Source: Cyclospora cayetanensis (taxonomy: Eukaryota; Apicomplexa; Conoidasida; Eucoccidiorida; Eimeriidae). From it: DNA of 64,000 nucleotides. Within the stretch, counting starts at the first letter, position 1. Each line of letters starts with the position of its first letter. The notes under the pieces are model-generated. The model saw nothing but the letters and a program-made list of their open reading frames with translations. It was not told where the DNA came from and did no database searches. Below are positions 45,529 to 56,930 of this stretch, piece after piece. The translations under genes were made by a program, and so were the position numbers. The DNA lies in contig NW_020312136.1 of the NCBI RefSeq assembly GCF_002999335.1, positions 124,001 to 188,000 on the forward strand, given 5' to 3'.

Positions 45529-48500
45529 TCACAAAGCCCCTCCCCAAACAAAACCTCGCGACCCTAAGGCAGCCAACCTCAGCTTCTCAACAGAGAACCT
45601 CCCCTGCTTCTGGCGCTCGCGCAGAGTCGCCGGCCCCCGAGGCCCCCCTTCAGCAGCTACCCTGAGCTTCCCAATGCCCAAGGGGGCCCTCGTGAGCGCA
45701 ATCGCTTCCCTGGTGGCACTCGTGACTCCGCCGGAAGGCGGGGGAACGAGGAGGGACCGCATCTCCCTCCCAAGAAGGGGCAAGTTGCTACTGCTGTAGT
45801 AGCTTCTTCCGCTGATACCTAGGCCGTCGGCCTCCACCTGCTGACCAGCACGGATAGGGGCCTTAGCCAGCCTCAGAGCGTTCCCTTCCTTCAGCTGTCG
45901 ACTGCTGCCATCCGTGGGGGCCCTTTGTGCCTCCCCACCAATTCCATGCCCTTGTGGTCTCGGGTCGACCGCAGCGTCTCCGGAAAGTGAGCGGCCTCCT
46001 GCTCGCCCAGCAAGGCTGTTGCCGCTTAGACGATTAACAAGGCGGCTGGCTGCGCCAACAGCTGCATCCGTGCCGTTAGATGCCTTGGGAGGAAGTCGGC
46101 TGCGACTGCGGCTTCGACTGCGCATTCTCTCGGCCAGGCTGTCCAGCCGACGCTGAGCATCCGCGAGGAGCTCTCCTAGTTCTCCAGTGAGGCTGCTGCT
46201 GCTGGTGACGCCTCTGGTGAAGGAGCCACCCTCGGCGCCAGCCGCACTTCGAGAGGAATTCGCGGTCATACGGGTAGATCCATCCGAGGGGCATCTGTGG
46301 CGAGGGGCCTCCTTGCGGCTCCTCTTGCTGCTGCTGGAGGCGGGGGCCCCCTCGGGAGGAGCGCACATCTCGGCATACTTGCGCTGTCTACGATGGCGGA
46401 CTCCTGGAGTGATGGGAGAGAGCACAGTAACAGCAGCTCCAGCAAACGCAGCCGCTCCACATCGCTTCGCGGGTCCCCCCGTTTCACGTTGCTTTGCTAA
46501 CACCCTGGTGTGTTTCTCCCTTTCAGTCCTCCGCTTCGGGGGTGAGAACGACGGCCACGAACACCCCGACTCGCCAGCCGCCTTCGTGAGGGTCCCTGAG
46601 GCAAGTTTTGTACGGAGCAGGTGTCTTGAATCCGTCCAGCTCCACCCTCTGAGGGGAGGAGGTGTTGGACAGAAGCAAGGCTGCTTGAGGGTCACTTGGT
46701 CGGTGAGATCACGGGAAGCACCGATTGCCTGTAGGTACCAGGCGCAGTCCTCGGCGGTTAGAGGGTCCTGTCGCCAGTCCAGCTCTACAGCACTTTCTGC
46801 ACACCACCAACTCTGGAGAGCCGGCAACAACACCTCCTCCCACATCTCACGCGTTAGATGCAGCTTGTCAGGCACTCCTGACGCAGCGTGCTGTTGCGCC
46901 TGTACAGTGGGAAGGCTGTTGCCGCCGCTCTTGCTGCCGCAGCCGCCGTTTCCAGGGGCAGGGGGCAGCAGCAGTCTCTGCCTGTCCAGCTTCGCGAGGA
47001 TAGGGTGGCTGGCCCTTATGGCTGGACCCACAGCGCTGTAATGTTGCTGGTCGTAGACCTCGTGCAACACCAGCTCCGGAGGGGCGTCTCCAAACACTGA
47101 GAAGGGATCGACTTCTTGCTGAGCCTGAAGAGCCGACATCAGAGTTCCTGGTAGAGCCCACGCGGGACGTGCTCCTGCTAGGAGCTGCTGCTGGCGATGA
47201 GATGCATGCTGTTGCTGCATTGGTTGCTGCTGCTGCTGCGCACGGAGGGCGATCTTGGGGTGGTGGTTGCCTCGAGTATAGTATAGGAGCTCCTTGTCAT
47301 TCATGAGCAGTTCTAGAGTCTCTGCCTCGCAGCTGCGCCGCAGCAGAAGGCACCGCACACCTTGTGGGTAGACAAATCCACAGGCACGCAGCTGAGGAGG
47401 CTGAGCCTCGCGCCACATCCACAACCCCGCCCCCCCCACACACATGCACAGCCTTTATGGACTCAGCTACAAGGGTGCAAAAGATTGGAAGCAGCGGGAT
47501 CACAGAAGCAGACTAAGGCACACACACAAAGTTACAAAAACGCTGTCTCACATGACTCCCTCTGGCCTTTCTCACGCAGCCCCCTTTCTAGGCCTGTGTG
47601 CGCCCCTCTCTATTCAGGCTGTTCTTGTGCTATTGTCTCACTGTTTCCGCGCTTGTCTCAGGATGTCGAGAAACGCATCATAGTTTTCTGCGGGATCCTT
47701 GCTGACAAGCGGTCGCAGCACGCGGTGCCCAAACGTGATCTGTCCGCCTTCCAGCAGGGCATCTTCGCCCGTCTTCGTAGGCGAACAGAAAAGCCCCTTC
47801 GAGGCATCCACCACGGAGCCGCGCCTTTCCAAAGGGCCCCCCATGGGGGCCCCCTGGGGAGCCTGGACGGGCGTGGAGGCGACAGAGCCTCCACCAACAG
47901 CGCTGGAAGATACTACCGTGCAAGTAGGAGGCGGTGCAGATGCATCGTGCCGATCTTGCATGCAGCCCCCTGCTTGGCTCCAAGCCCCTGGTAGGACCCC
48001 TATGCTGCTAATGCCGTTGTTGTTACTGCCGCCGCTGCCTCTCGCAATGCCTCGAGGGTTCTCAGGATGAAGGCGGATCCCTTGCGCGTGTTGCGCCTCC
48101 AGTCGCGCCTGCCCCTTGCCCTTTTGCGGCTGCTGATGACTCTGGCGCTCCGAACGAGACTGCATCAACAATTGCAACAGCTTCTGTTGATGCCGTAGGT
48201 CTCTGTGAGCATCCGCGATGGTTTTTGTGACGGCAGACGAGGGCTCAGGCGGTTCGCTAGGTGCGGAGGAAAGAGGCGGCAAAGCGGAGGTGCTACTGCT
48301 CTTCGGCTGGGAAGTGGAGCAGAGATGAGGCAGCTCCGGCAGCGCAGATGTTGATCGCGACGTGAACCCCAGAGACAGTGCAGGCGAGACACGCCCGAAG
48401 GGCCGCCAAAGATCCGAAAGGCAAGGGCTCTCTCGGGAGAGAGTGTGAAGAGGACGAAGCCCAGAAGAGCCACCCCGGCTGGCTGCTTGTGTTGAGGTTT

Positions 48501-49340
48501 CTGCTGCTGTAGTTTCTGTTGTTAGCAGCGCCGCAGTAAGGCCCTTTCTCGGAGCTTCCTCTAAGCGCGTTCCCGCGCACAGCCCCCTTTTAGACGCAGA
48601 AAAGTTCGGCAGGAGAGAGGAAAACGCACGCTGTTGCTGCTGATTTTGCTGCACTGGCTGCAGGGGCATAGGCGGAGCTCGCCGATGCGGCTGGCGGTGG
48701 AGACACTGCGCCCCCCATTGTTGCTGCACAGCCTCAGCCTTCCCTATTAAAAGCGGGGGCCTACCTTTGTAGGACAGCTTTTGGGCATCCTCTCGCTCAT
48801 CTCCAGAAGGAACAGACGCGAAGGAGGCATCGCTGTCGCCGCTGGAGGCGGGAGGCTGCGCGAAATGGAATTAGAGACGCAAAATGCAGAAGCGTCCGCC
48901 GTGCATTGTTTGGAGCTCCTCCGACACTGCACACTAGAGGGCAAGAATTGGAATAGCTGGCCTTACTGAGGAAAGCACAGTAGCGTTTAGCGCAAGCCCA
49001 GGGACCGTACCTTAAGCGCCCTTTCCGAGGAATGGGGGGCTCTTGCAACGTGAGAAACACCTGGCTGCAGACTCTGTGCACCCCTACACGCGCATCGCCT
49101 CTGCGGCTGCAAAGGGTAGCACTGCGAATTGTGATGGATTGCGTCGATTAAGGTCGGTGCTTGCGACGGCGCAAGTCGCTGACGCTTGGATGCCGCAGCC
49201 AGCTGTGTTGAGGGTTGGAGGAGGCCGCAGGCTGCCTCAGTTTCTGACGAATTCAGCACTTTCCGCTTCCTCGGAACCCCTGGAGCAAACGGCTGCAAAA
49301 CCCGCGAAATCCAACCACTGAGCCAGCCTCCATCCGCCAT
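45529..49340 (-). CDS. Large low-complexity, probably nuclear protein
   Basis: The start is placed at 49340 (MADGGWLSGWISRVLQPFAP), with a first exon to 49011 ending at a GTACGG donor and containing basic PRKRKV and SKRQRL, NLS-like. A small exon near 48841-48776 (DASFASVPSGDEREDAQKL) follows, then an exon 48749-47643 that is Q/S/P-rich and ends with FGHRVLRPLVSKDPAENYDA, FLDILRQARK. The next exon starts about 47400 (LRACGFVYPQGVRCLLLRRS, CEAETLELLMNDKELLYYTR), then a more conserved-looking part (KLHLTREMWEEVLLPALQSW), and after one or two further introns an RS-repeat segment (RMRSRSRSRSR) and a tail to 45529. The splice phases are not fully solved. No family was recognised; RS and NLS-like motifs suggest RNA processing or chromatin, which is inference only. 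Confidence 0.55.
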
Positions 49341-51197
49341 GGCTCCCACGTGGTGGACGTTGGGAGGGGGGCCGAGAGGAGAGGGTCTCGGCAAAAAGAT
49401 TACCAGAAGCAGACGACCTTTGACAGGGAGAGTACGTCCCTTTTTCTGACTATCCGCTGTATAATCAGAACATGCGGCAGGTGCGCCAAGGCGCTTTCCG
49501 GCCCCTGGAGAACGAAGGGGTTCGGTTAAAGGTTGTTCGTGCAAGATTTGGGAACCTCACGCTAAAGTACAGGCAGAAAGCGACTCGTGATGTCACAAGT
49601 CACTTATACATGGTTATAGTGCCGTTGATGGGCAAGGGCGGCCCATCGGTGTGTATGAGATGCTTAACTGGAGAGTGTTGCTCCTCACCGCTGCTGGTAG
49701 GCTGGTTTTGTAGTCCTGGGGGGTGGAAAAACTCAGCAGCACGCTCTCCAGGTGGGCCGCGGAACCTTTGCATGCGACTGATTCTTAAGAAATAAAGGTT
49801 TTAGGACAGGTGATGAAATCCAGACAACTAAGGGGGGCCCTAATGCCATAATTAGGGGGGGAGCTTTGGGTGTCTGTGAGACTAGAGGGTAGATCAAGGG
49901 TAGATTGACAGTTTAAATCGCCACAAATTTCCAAAAAGTCAAAAAGTAAAAAGGAACAGAAAAATAATAATCGGGATTTCAAAAATATCAGGCTGAAGAT
50001 CCGACAACCACAGTTACACCTGGGGCACCACCGTACCAGCCCCGTAGCTTTAGGTTGAAACGAGCACAGTAGAGGATTACAGTTTCTATTAGCTGTGATT
50101 ACAATTCATAGTTTAAGTGGACCATTTCACTTGTTTATGCTCTCTACTTCCTCATGTTCATGACTGCGGCAGATCCTGGCGTAGCCGCACTGATGTGGCC
50201 CACCGTGGTCTTTGCAGTGTCAAAGGATACAACAGCATTCTTCTTCATTCCTGTGGCCTTAGTGTGTATCTCTGGCCGGGCACACTGATTCGAAAATTAT
50301 ATGCCTCAATAAGTCCGCTCCCCCCAATCGCACTCTACATTCTCTCCTCAAGTGGCAGCCTGTTGTCTTTTATGGCTGGAGCCGCGTCAATGCCCTGCGG
50401 GGCGAACTAATACCCAGGGACTCTGACCTGTATAGCGTATGGTCTCTCTGTGCAAGATTCTTTATGGGGGCCCCTTTGGACTTATGCCCTCAATGAACTT
50501 CGCCTCCGGACTCCTGCAGCTCCAGGGGGATACACACGCTCTTATTCTGCGACGACGTGAAGCAAGAAGCTAACTTGCTGCTGCTTTTAGCGGTCCTGCA
50601 TGCATGGATGCTGCTCGTGCTGATATAAATGGCAAGGCTCTTGTTTCACTCCTATATACAGGTGCCCCCGTTAATGCAAATCTATCAAGGAGTTTCCAGT
50701 CCCTGCAATTCTGTGTGATTGTATCTCTATCCCAAGAAGCAGAGCCATGGCCGTCCCAGATTTAGGGCATACAATGCCTTCCAAAGCGCACATGCCACAC
50801 CCGTGTCTCACTTCAACCTGTGGGCAGCGAAAATTCTCTTTATTTAGCCCAACACACTGCTTTTCCCTAGCGCGCAGAGTCTAGATGTTTCAATATTTAC
50901 AAAAATATAGTTTTTTTTTGACCGTCACATGAATAATTCACCGTTGTACACAAGTTTCCAGAAACTAAGGATTCGAGTGGAAAACTGCTCAATATCCTGC
51001 AAAACTCCTATGCACGAAGGCACAACAGTACGTATGAGTTTCCGACAAACTTTACAAAGTAAATTCAGAAGCTACTGTTGCCAAAAGAGCAGCGATACAA
51101 TGGTAGGATTCACGTGATAAATCTGCGGGCAGGCTGCAGTGCAGCGAAATGTAAAGGGAGAAAAGCGGGTGCTTGACTTTATCATTTACAGCTCTGT
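49341..51197. other. Gene-poor spacer
   Basis: About 1.9 kb with only short open frames (49472-49795 +, 50117-50410 +, 50929-51117 +), none with recognisable motifs, plus A/T-rich runs near 49915-49980 and 50900-50920. It probably contains the promoter of the minus-strand gene to its left and the 3' UTR of the one to its right. Confidence 0.4.
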
Positions 51198-52158
51198 TTA
51201 TTCGACCAGGTCTGATGAAGGTGGATCACCACTCGGTAACTCTTGATTGACCACAGGTGTGTCATGTTCTTCAAGCTCAGCGTCCACAGTCTCTATCGAA
51301 GCGCGTTGTGGGGGCCATGATGCTGTTTTTGTGGCCCATGACGATGAAAGCGCGCCGAAACCCATGATCCCAAGACCTCCGGCCATCAACAAGAAGATTA
51401 AAAAAATTAAATCCAGATTGCGCGCGACCTGCTTTTCCTCGGTAGTCGTATCGGGAGGCAACACATAGTCCACTGAATCCAAGAATTCGAGAGTATGAAT
51501 GGGAACCTTGATTGCCAAAATTGCTGCAGCGTACACATTGACGTATCGTGCTAAGCAACCCTTAGCTATGTCTCTACTATAATGCCAAAGCCTACGAGCC
51601 ATTCCGCCACTTTTATGCGCCGGAAGAAGTTTCTCAGGAGGTTGCTTGGAAGACGAACGTGCCTCCGTAGGTTGGGATTGCACAGCTATGTTGGACTACC
51701 ACATTGCAATGCCAAGATTGCCGAAAATAGGGTAAACCAGAATAGAAAAGTACACTTTCCGACTTACTGAAAAGGATGGCAGCCACGATGACAATTATGA
51801 ACCCCTTCAGCACTAAGTTCTTCCCGATAATTGAGCGGAGCTGAGCGTGCTGTGTGGCCTCGAATTCTTGGTGAGATAGCACGCTAGCATGTTGGTCGTC
51901 AGTAAGGCTGCTGCCCTCATCCCATTCCTTGGCATGACCAGCTTCCTCTAAAATGTCAAAAGACGCATCGGTAGGGTAGGCTGTCTGCGGAATATCGGGA
52001 ACGTGCTGCAGCTCGGTTTGCTCCAACAATGAAGCGGACTCGGATGTAAAGTCATGTATTTCGCCGTTCGGCAGAGCATCTACAGGGACATTTGGATACG
52101 AACAGGCTGCCAGAGTGATTGCCACGCAAAAGCCAACTTGTGAACAGCTTCGCAGCAT
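51198..52158 (-). CDS. Secretory-pathway membrane protein, unknown family
   Basis: Exons 52158-51768 and 51685-51198 are joined in phase (A + CT = Thr) by an 82-bp GTAAGT...ATAG intron, giving 292 residues. The N-terminus MLRSCSQVGFCVAITLAACS is a signal peptide. A Glu/Asp/Ser-rich lumenal part (LLEQTELQHVPDIPQ) is followed by three hydrophobic segments: LVLKGFIIVIVAAILF just before the intron, NVYAAAILAIKV, and LDLIFLIFLLMAGGLGIMGF. The tail is acidic (ELEEHDTPVVNQELPSGDPP). The size and layout fit coccidian secreted-organelle proteins such as dense-granule or rhoptry membrane proteins, but no family match was seen, so this placement is inference. Confidence 0.65.
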
Positions 52159-53461
52159 ATTTGTGCGCTGAATTTGGTGGCGCTCAGCTCCCCTTGTGGA
52201 AACGAAGACGCTGGGAAGCAGAACCATTCGGCTAATTCCACAAGAATCTATCACTTAGTCAGGAGAAATCAAACCGTCCTCCGTGAGTCTCCCCCACCTC
52301 TCGGTTTCGACTGCTGCAAGAGGCCCTGGCGAAGAAGGCAAGAGCTAAGTAGCGGGCAACGGAAGATATGACGCCAAAATATTCTACAGATGATAAAAAT
52401 AATCAATCTAGTGAAAAGTGCAGCACGGTGTTTCCATAAGGATGATACGTAGTTGGCCTGCTTTCTGTCGTCAATCGTTGTGCTTATGAGTAATCGGAAC
52501 CAGTGGATGTGTGATACTGGTAAGCGTATCTTCCGTTCAGCGTTCAGTGCTTCTGTTATCAGAACAAAAGACTCTTCCTTCAAACTCGAACCAGCTGTTC
52601 AGAAGTGGATTCAGATAAAGTCCCCGCATTCCGAGAACATGCAAATCCACCAGTGGGGAGATGCCAATGCACCACTCCACCACTGGTCTCCAAGCACCCA
52701 TAGCAACTGCAGAACCAATTAGAGTATTCAATAGACATTCCCTAGTAATTCCTTCAAAGTATTAGTGACAGTGTCTCTGGGCAATGGTGTATCACTCTTC
52801 GTGGGTGTTCGCGGGCTAAAGATATATGCAACGCGCTCGGCTGAACTTTGGGCGGTTACTCCTGTAGTGATGCTTATGGTAATGTCGCTGATCGGGGAGT
52901 GCGGGGTATATGTTCTTGTGCCTATGGGCCATGTAGCGTGTAGCGACCTCCGCTGCCATCAACCCATTCTCCAGAAAGCCGTAGTCAAGTAGAACTCGTG
53001 CAGTGCAAAGCGTCTAATGAGTTTCTCGTTTCGCACTCTTTTCTTGCAAAGCACTGTGGGTTCCTTACAAGAATACTCGAGATTGCGTGCCTGTGCGTTG
53101 TTTGCTACGTGCATCTAGCAGTGAAACACCTGAGTGCTCGGAGGTTGGAGCTACGCTAACACTGCCTGTCCGTCTCCCCGCATATGCGGAACTCCGAGGC
53201 ACGAAGAATCAGAGAAAGCAAAAACTCTCTTTTGTAGCATTCAGTAACTTTCCAACAAGCTTGAATTGGGTCTGGAGTCAAATGTTCGTACAGAGAACTC
53301 GCACGGAAGGCTATGATTGGTTTCACCGCATGGTTCGAAACAGCCGTCTCCCGCTCTCTTAGCGACTGTGGATGCAATGGAACGTCAAGACTCTCCACGA
53401 CAGCTGTCTGTTTCGATAAAGTTGGCTGGATATTCAAAATTCAATACTTCTTTGGCAGCAG
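52159..53461. other. No gene recognised
   Basis: Short frames only (52453-52722 +, 53087-53362 +). No motif or retroelement similarity was seen. Confidence 0.35.
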
Positions 53462-53668
53462 TCAGCCATATATATTGCTCTTCATCGATAGAAACTTATG
53501 GTAGCGCAAACCCTGTTGGGGCGGGGAGGGGGGGCCAGAGGCCGGCTTGCAGGCTGGTGTCAACGCAGCATCTTCACACCCGACAAAATCGCATGCTTTC
53601 TCAGCTGACAAGATCTTTGTGGATGCGAGTGAGCTTGTGATGAGCGTGAGGGCTGTTAGGATGAGCAA
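53462..53668 (-). CDS. Possible small secreted cysteine-containing peptide
   Basis: A 68-residue frame starts MLILTALTLITSSLASTKIL, a good signal peptide, followed by ACDFVGCEDAALTPACKP with three cysteines, then a proline-rich region and a stop. It may be the first exon of a longer gene. It is small and lies in a repeat-rich region, so chance is a real alternative. Confidence 0.3.
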   Translation of the reverse strand: MLILTALTLITSSLASTKILSAEKACDFVGCEDAALTPACKPASGPPSPPQQGLRYHKFLSMKSNIYG

Positions 53669-55080
53669 ATGTCTGGAGGTTTCGTCAGCAGCTTGGTGAA
53701 ATACCTCGCTTTGTAGCCCGTAGATGAGACGAAATGAGCGATCCTTGCTGCATTTCTGTTGTAAGGTTAAGCACTATAAAGATGGGTCATCTTATGTAGA
53801 AAATTTCGCCAGAGCACCCGGATTACTGCGGTTCAAGCCTTCATACAAACCCCGATTCACAGGTTTTGTGCGGAGATCAGCTAGATCGCCAGCTTTGCCA
53901 GGATTGAGGAAGGTTTAGGAGGAAAATTCACCATTATGTTGATGTACCCACAAATTCGAAGCTAGGGTTTCCTAGTGTCAATGTTAACGGATATATGCTG
54001 CGCCAAGGGTTGAGCTCGGGTCCACAGAAAGCCTGTCGCCCAGTTGTCGCCAGAAAGGAAGCGATTGGCAGCTGCTTAGCTGACTGGTGGGGCGTGTAAT
54101 AGTGAGGAGTAAAATGAAAGAGTCAAATTAGGATATAGACCTATCGATATCGGGGATGCGTCGTCCGATCCTAGCTGACAGTCATCGGTAAATCAAAGAG
54201 GAAAACAAGAAGAACCTCACGCTCCTAAGCAGCTACGGATAGCCCTCTTACAGCGCATCAGCACCTATTGTAGAGTTGTGGGATACATAGTCCGGAGCTG
54301 CAAGGGCGTGCGAAAGCCCTAAGAACTTGAACGACAGGACTGGAACCAGTGGAAGCAAGCTGCTTGGCGAGCAAAGAACGAGCATCAGCGAAAATGAAAG
54401 CCTCTAAACAAGATTGACGTGACGCAATGAAGGGTGCTACAGAGAATAGAGCCACAATTGAGGACCCACAACGGGTCAACTGTGCGCTTTTACAAGTTCA
54501 CATTAACGTTCAGTGCTATACATGATACTGGACGCGACGTAAAATCTGTTACGCAAAGAGACGGCCCGGAAGCGCAAGCTACACATTTACTCTTCAAGGC
54601 AGTCCCTAAGACTCTTTTTTACTAACGGGCGACGGAACTCGAGGGTTAGCAAGGCTGCGGCAGCTAAGCTGCCACCACACTGGAACTCGGTTTTATCAGC
54701 ATGGTCCATGGTTTTTATGTTGAATCCGCACACCATGACATGACGTACCCGTGTGTATGCCCTGATTGACTCGATGGAGGACGCTCATCCGGCCACAGCT
54801 GAGCGCGGTGGAGTTTGGTAGCGTAGAGGCGCTAGGAAGAGGCAGCTCTGCTTTCGTCGAAATGCTCTCTTCATCTGTGTTGAGCGGGGGTGAAGTCGGG
54901 GCATTAGCAAGGTGAGGCAGAGTGTTGAAAAGGGAGACTCAGCAGCGCAGTAAGAGACGACTGCTCTCAGCATGTATTTTTCGTCTTATTGGCTCTGCGA
55001 CTGGTGTGTTAATGGGGCCAGCTGATGAAGAGGAGGCTTGGGCAAGTACCAATGAAGAGTTCACTAATGAGCTGAATAAG
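53669..55080. other. Possible eroded upstream part of retroelement 2
   Basis: No gag, protease or early RT motif could be read, and no LTR-like match to element 1 was seen. The stretch directly precedes RNase H remnants, so it may be decayed element sequence. Confidence 0.3.
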
Positions 55081-56930
55081 GACTAGCTGCGAAGAAAGCC
55101 ACGGTCTGTGATATGGACAAAGAAGGCCTATGCCGCAGCAAGGGCGCTTATCGGCCGCCCCACAAGTCCTTCCGAACTCGAGCTGCCCTATTATGAGCGT
55201 CAGTTTTGTTTGACAACAGATGCTAGTGACGTAGGTGTGGGTGCTATACTCTTTAGTCAGGATACAGGCACAAAATTGCCGCAGGATTTCGGCACCACTT
55301 CATTGAAACCGAGCAAGGGTATCCAGTGCAGAAAGAACTCTATGTGGTGTGGTAGAATGTGGGAAATGAGACATTCATCTAGGTGCCCTTCTGCTGTCCA
55401 TGCCCACCCTCAGTCTTTGACATACTTAACGAAAAGAATGTAGAGTTTTATTTAATCCAGAGTTGTTTTTTGGCTTGGCAGCCTCGTGCAGTACGACTCT
55501 ACAAAGAATCCTACTGACGGCATCACCAGCTTTGTCATCTACGCGCTCTCGTGACGGGCTCACGGTTCACCGTTGTACAGCGCAACCACTCTTCTTAACG
55601 ATAATCCCAGATTCGCTCAGAACTTTAGTGTGACTTGTGCTTTCTTACTCATTCATTCTCTAGTATTCCTAAAATTAAGTGGCAAAAACGTCAGGCACCC
55701 GCAAGTTGAGAATGACCTGCTGTGCTTCAAACAAATCGGGAATTCGGTTGCTGGCACATTTCGACTCTTTTGATTGCCAGTTGATATAGGCACACAGTCA
55801 AGCTCTTTCAAGTGTCAGTGGAATTCAAACTAGGGTGGAAAAACTATATCGGTCCTTCTGGTGGCTGGGGAGGCTTCCCCGGCACAGGAGTTGCCCCTGT
55901 TATGCTCAGACGGTCAGCAGATGACCCCGCATATGCTTCTCCTACACAAGCCTTGTACAAAAAGCTTTCAGGTTTCTGGAAAGTTGCAAACCAAGCCAGC
56001 TATGGACTGTATTGTTAGGGTATCGGAGGTAAAGGGTCAGAATACTATTCCTGTTGTTTCCGACGGACTCAGCAATTATGGTCTTTCCTCCTTTGCTGCA
56101 GCTCTGTCACAGCTCAGGAAGTCGCTCAACTGGTCTCTATTTATTTCTGGCATTTTGGGTTTGATTGTGCATGGGAATCCGAATTTTGTTCGCACGTTTT
56201 GATATTCCTCTGTGATCTGCCTAAACGTTGGCCATGGTATGACCCCTGCCAACCATCCTGAGGCATACAGGCAAACACAGCGCACCAACCACCTTCAAAA
56301 TCTGCAGCACTGCCTTTACTGAATCTAATTTCTTGGCTTGATATTGCTTTCTTTCGAAGAGTTATACAGCAGCGCACTCGCCCACCCGTTGGTATCCCGC
56401 ATCCCTGACCTACATTGAGGAGCCCCTCTCCGATTCAATCCTAGACCTGGTGGTCCGCAATTAGCAGCCATTTTTAGTGGCGGAGGAATTTAGAGTACAG
56501 TTGGCTCGTGAACGCAGATGTATGCGTAGATCAAGCACGAAATTATTGCAAGCCGTAATCGGCCATGCGTTCCGGGATTTGAGATTTGAATCTGGGAGAT
56601 AAGCAGGCTCTTACAGGTGCACTAGATGTTGAGCAGGCAAAGAAGTTTGCGACAAGGTGCCAGCTACCATTTGTCTTTCTCCAGCGCACCGGGGAATTTT
56701 AGTCTGTCGATTTCACTACAAATTGGTGCCACAAACCCAGTAGTTCGGTTTTTTCTAACAAAATCCAAGACTTCCCGAATAACCCGCGGTCTTTGCCGCG
56801 TAATCGGGTCAGCCGAATGGAAGTAGACGATCTACAGGAAGACGCGAAGGTATTGAACCCAAGGACGGTAGAACGCCAATGACACACTAGACGAGAGTTT
56901 CTAGTGAAGTGGGATAGGCCAGCGCTTGCC
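55081..56930 (+). mobile_element. 5'-truncated chromovirus retrotransposon copy
   Basis: At 55108-55265 the frame reads IWTKKAYAAARALIG and FCLTTDASDVGVGAILFSQD, the RNase H start with the TDASxxGxGAxLxQ signature. Integrase pieces follow in shifting frames: RSFWWLGRLPRH near 55845, TDSAIMVFPPLL near 56065, and EAYRQTQRTNH near 56262, which corresponds to HPQTDGQTERxN. After a GDKQALTG segment the region AKKFATRCQLPF and EVDDLQEDAKV leads to RREFLVKW near 56895, a chromodomain core. Stops and frameshifts throughout mean the copy is dead. Gag, protease and most of RT are missing or unreadable, and no LTRs were found. Confidence 0.8.

Noticed and set aside
46187..47041. 284-residue plus-strand frame
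   Set aside because: It is the antisense of the low-complexity minus-strand gene; its leucine-rich runs come from reverse-complemented Ser/Gln codons.
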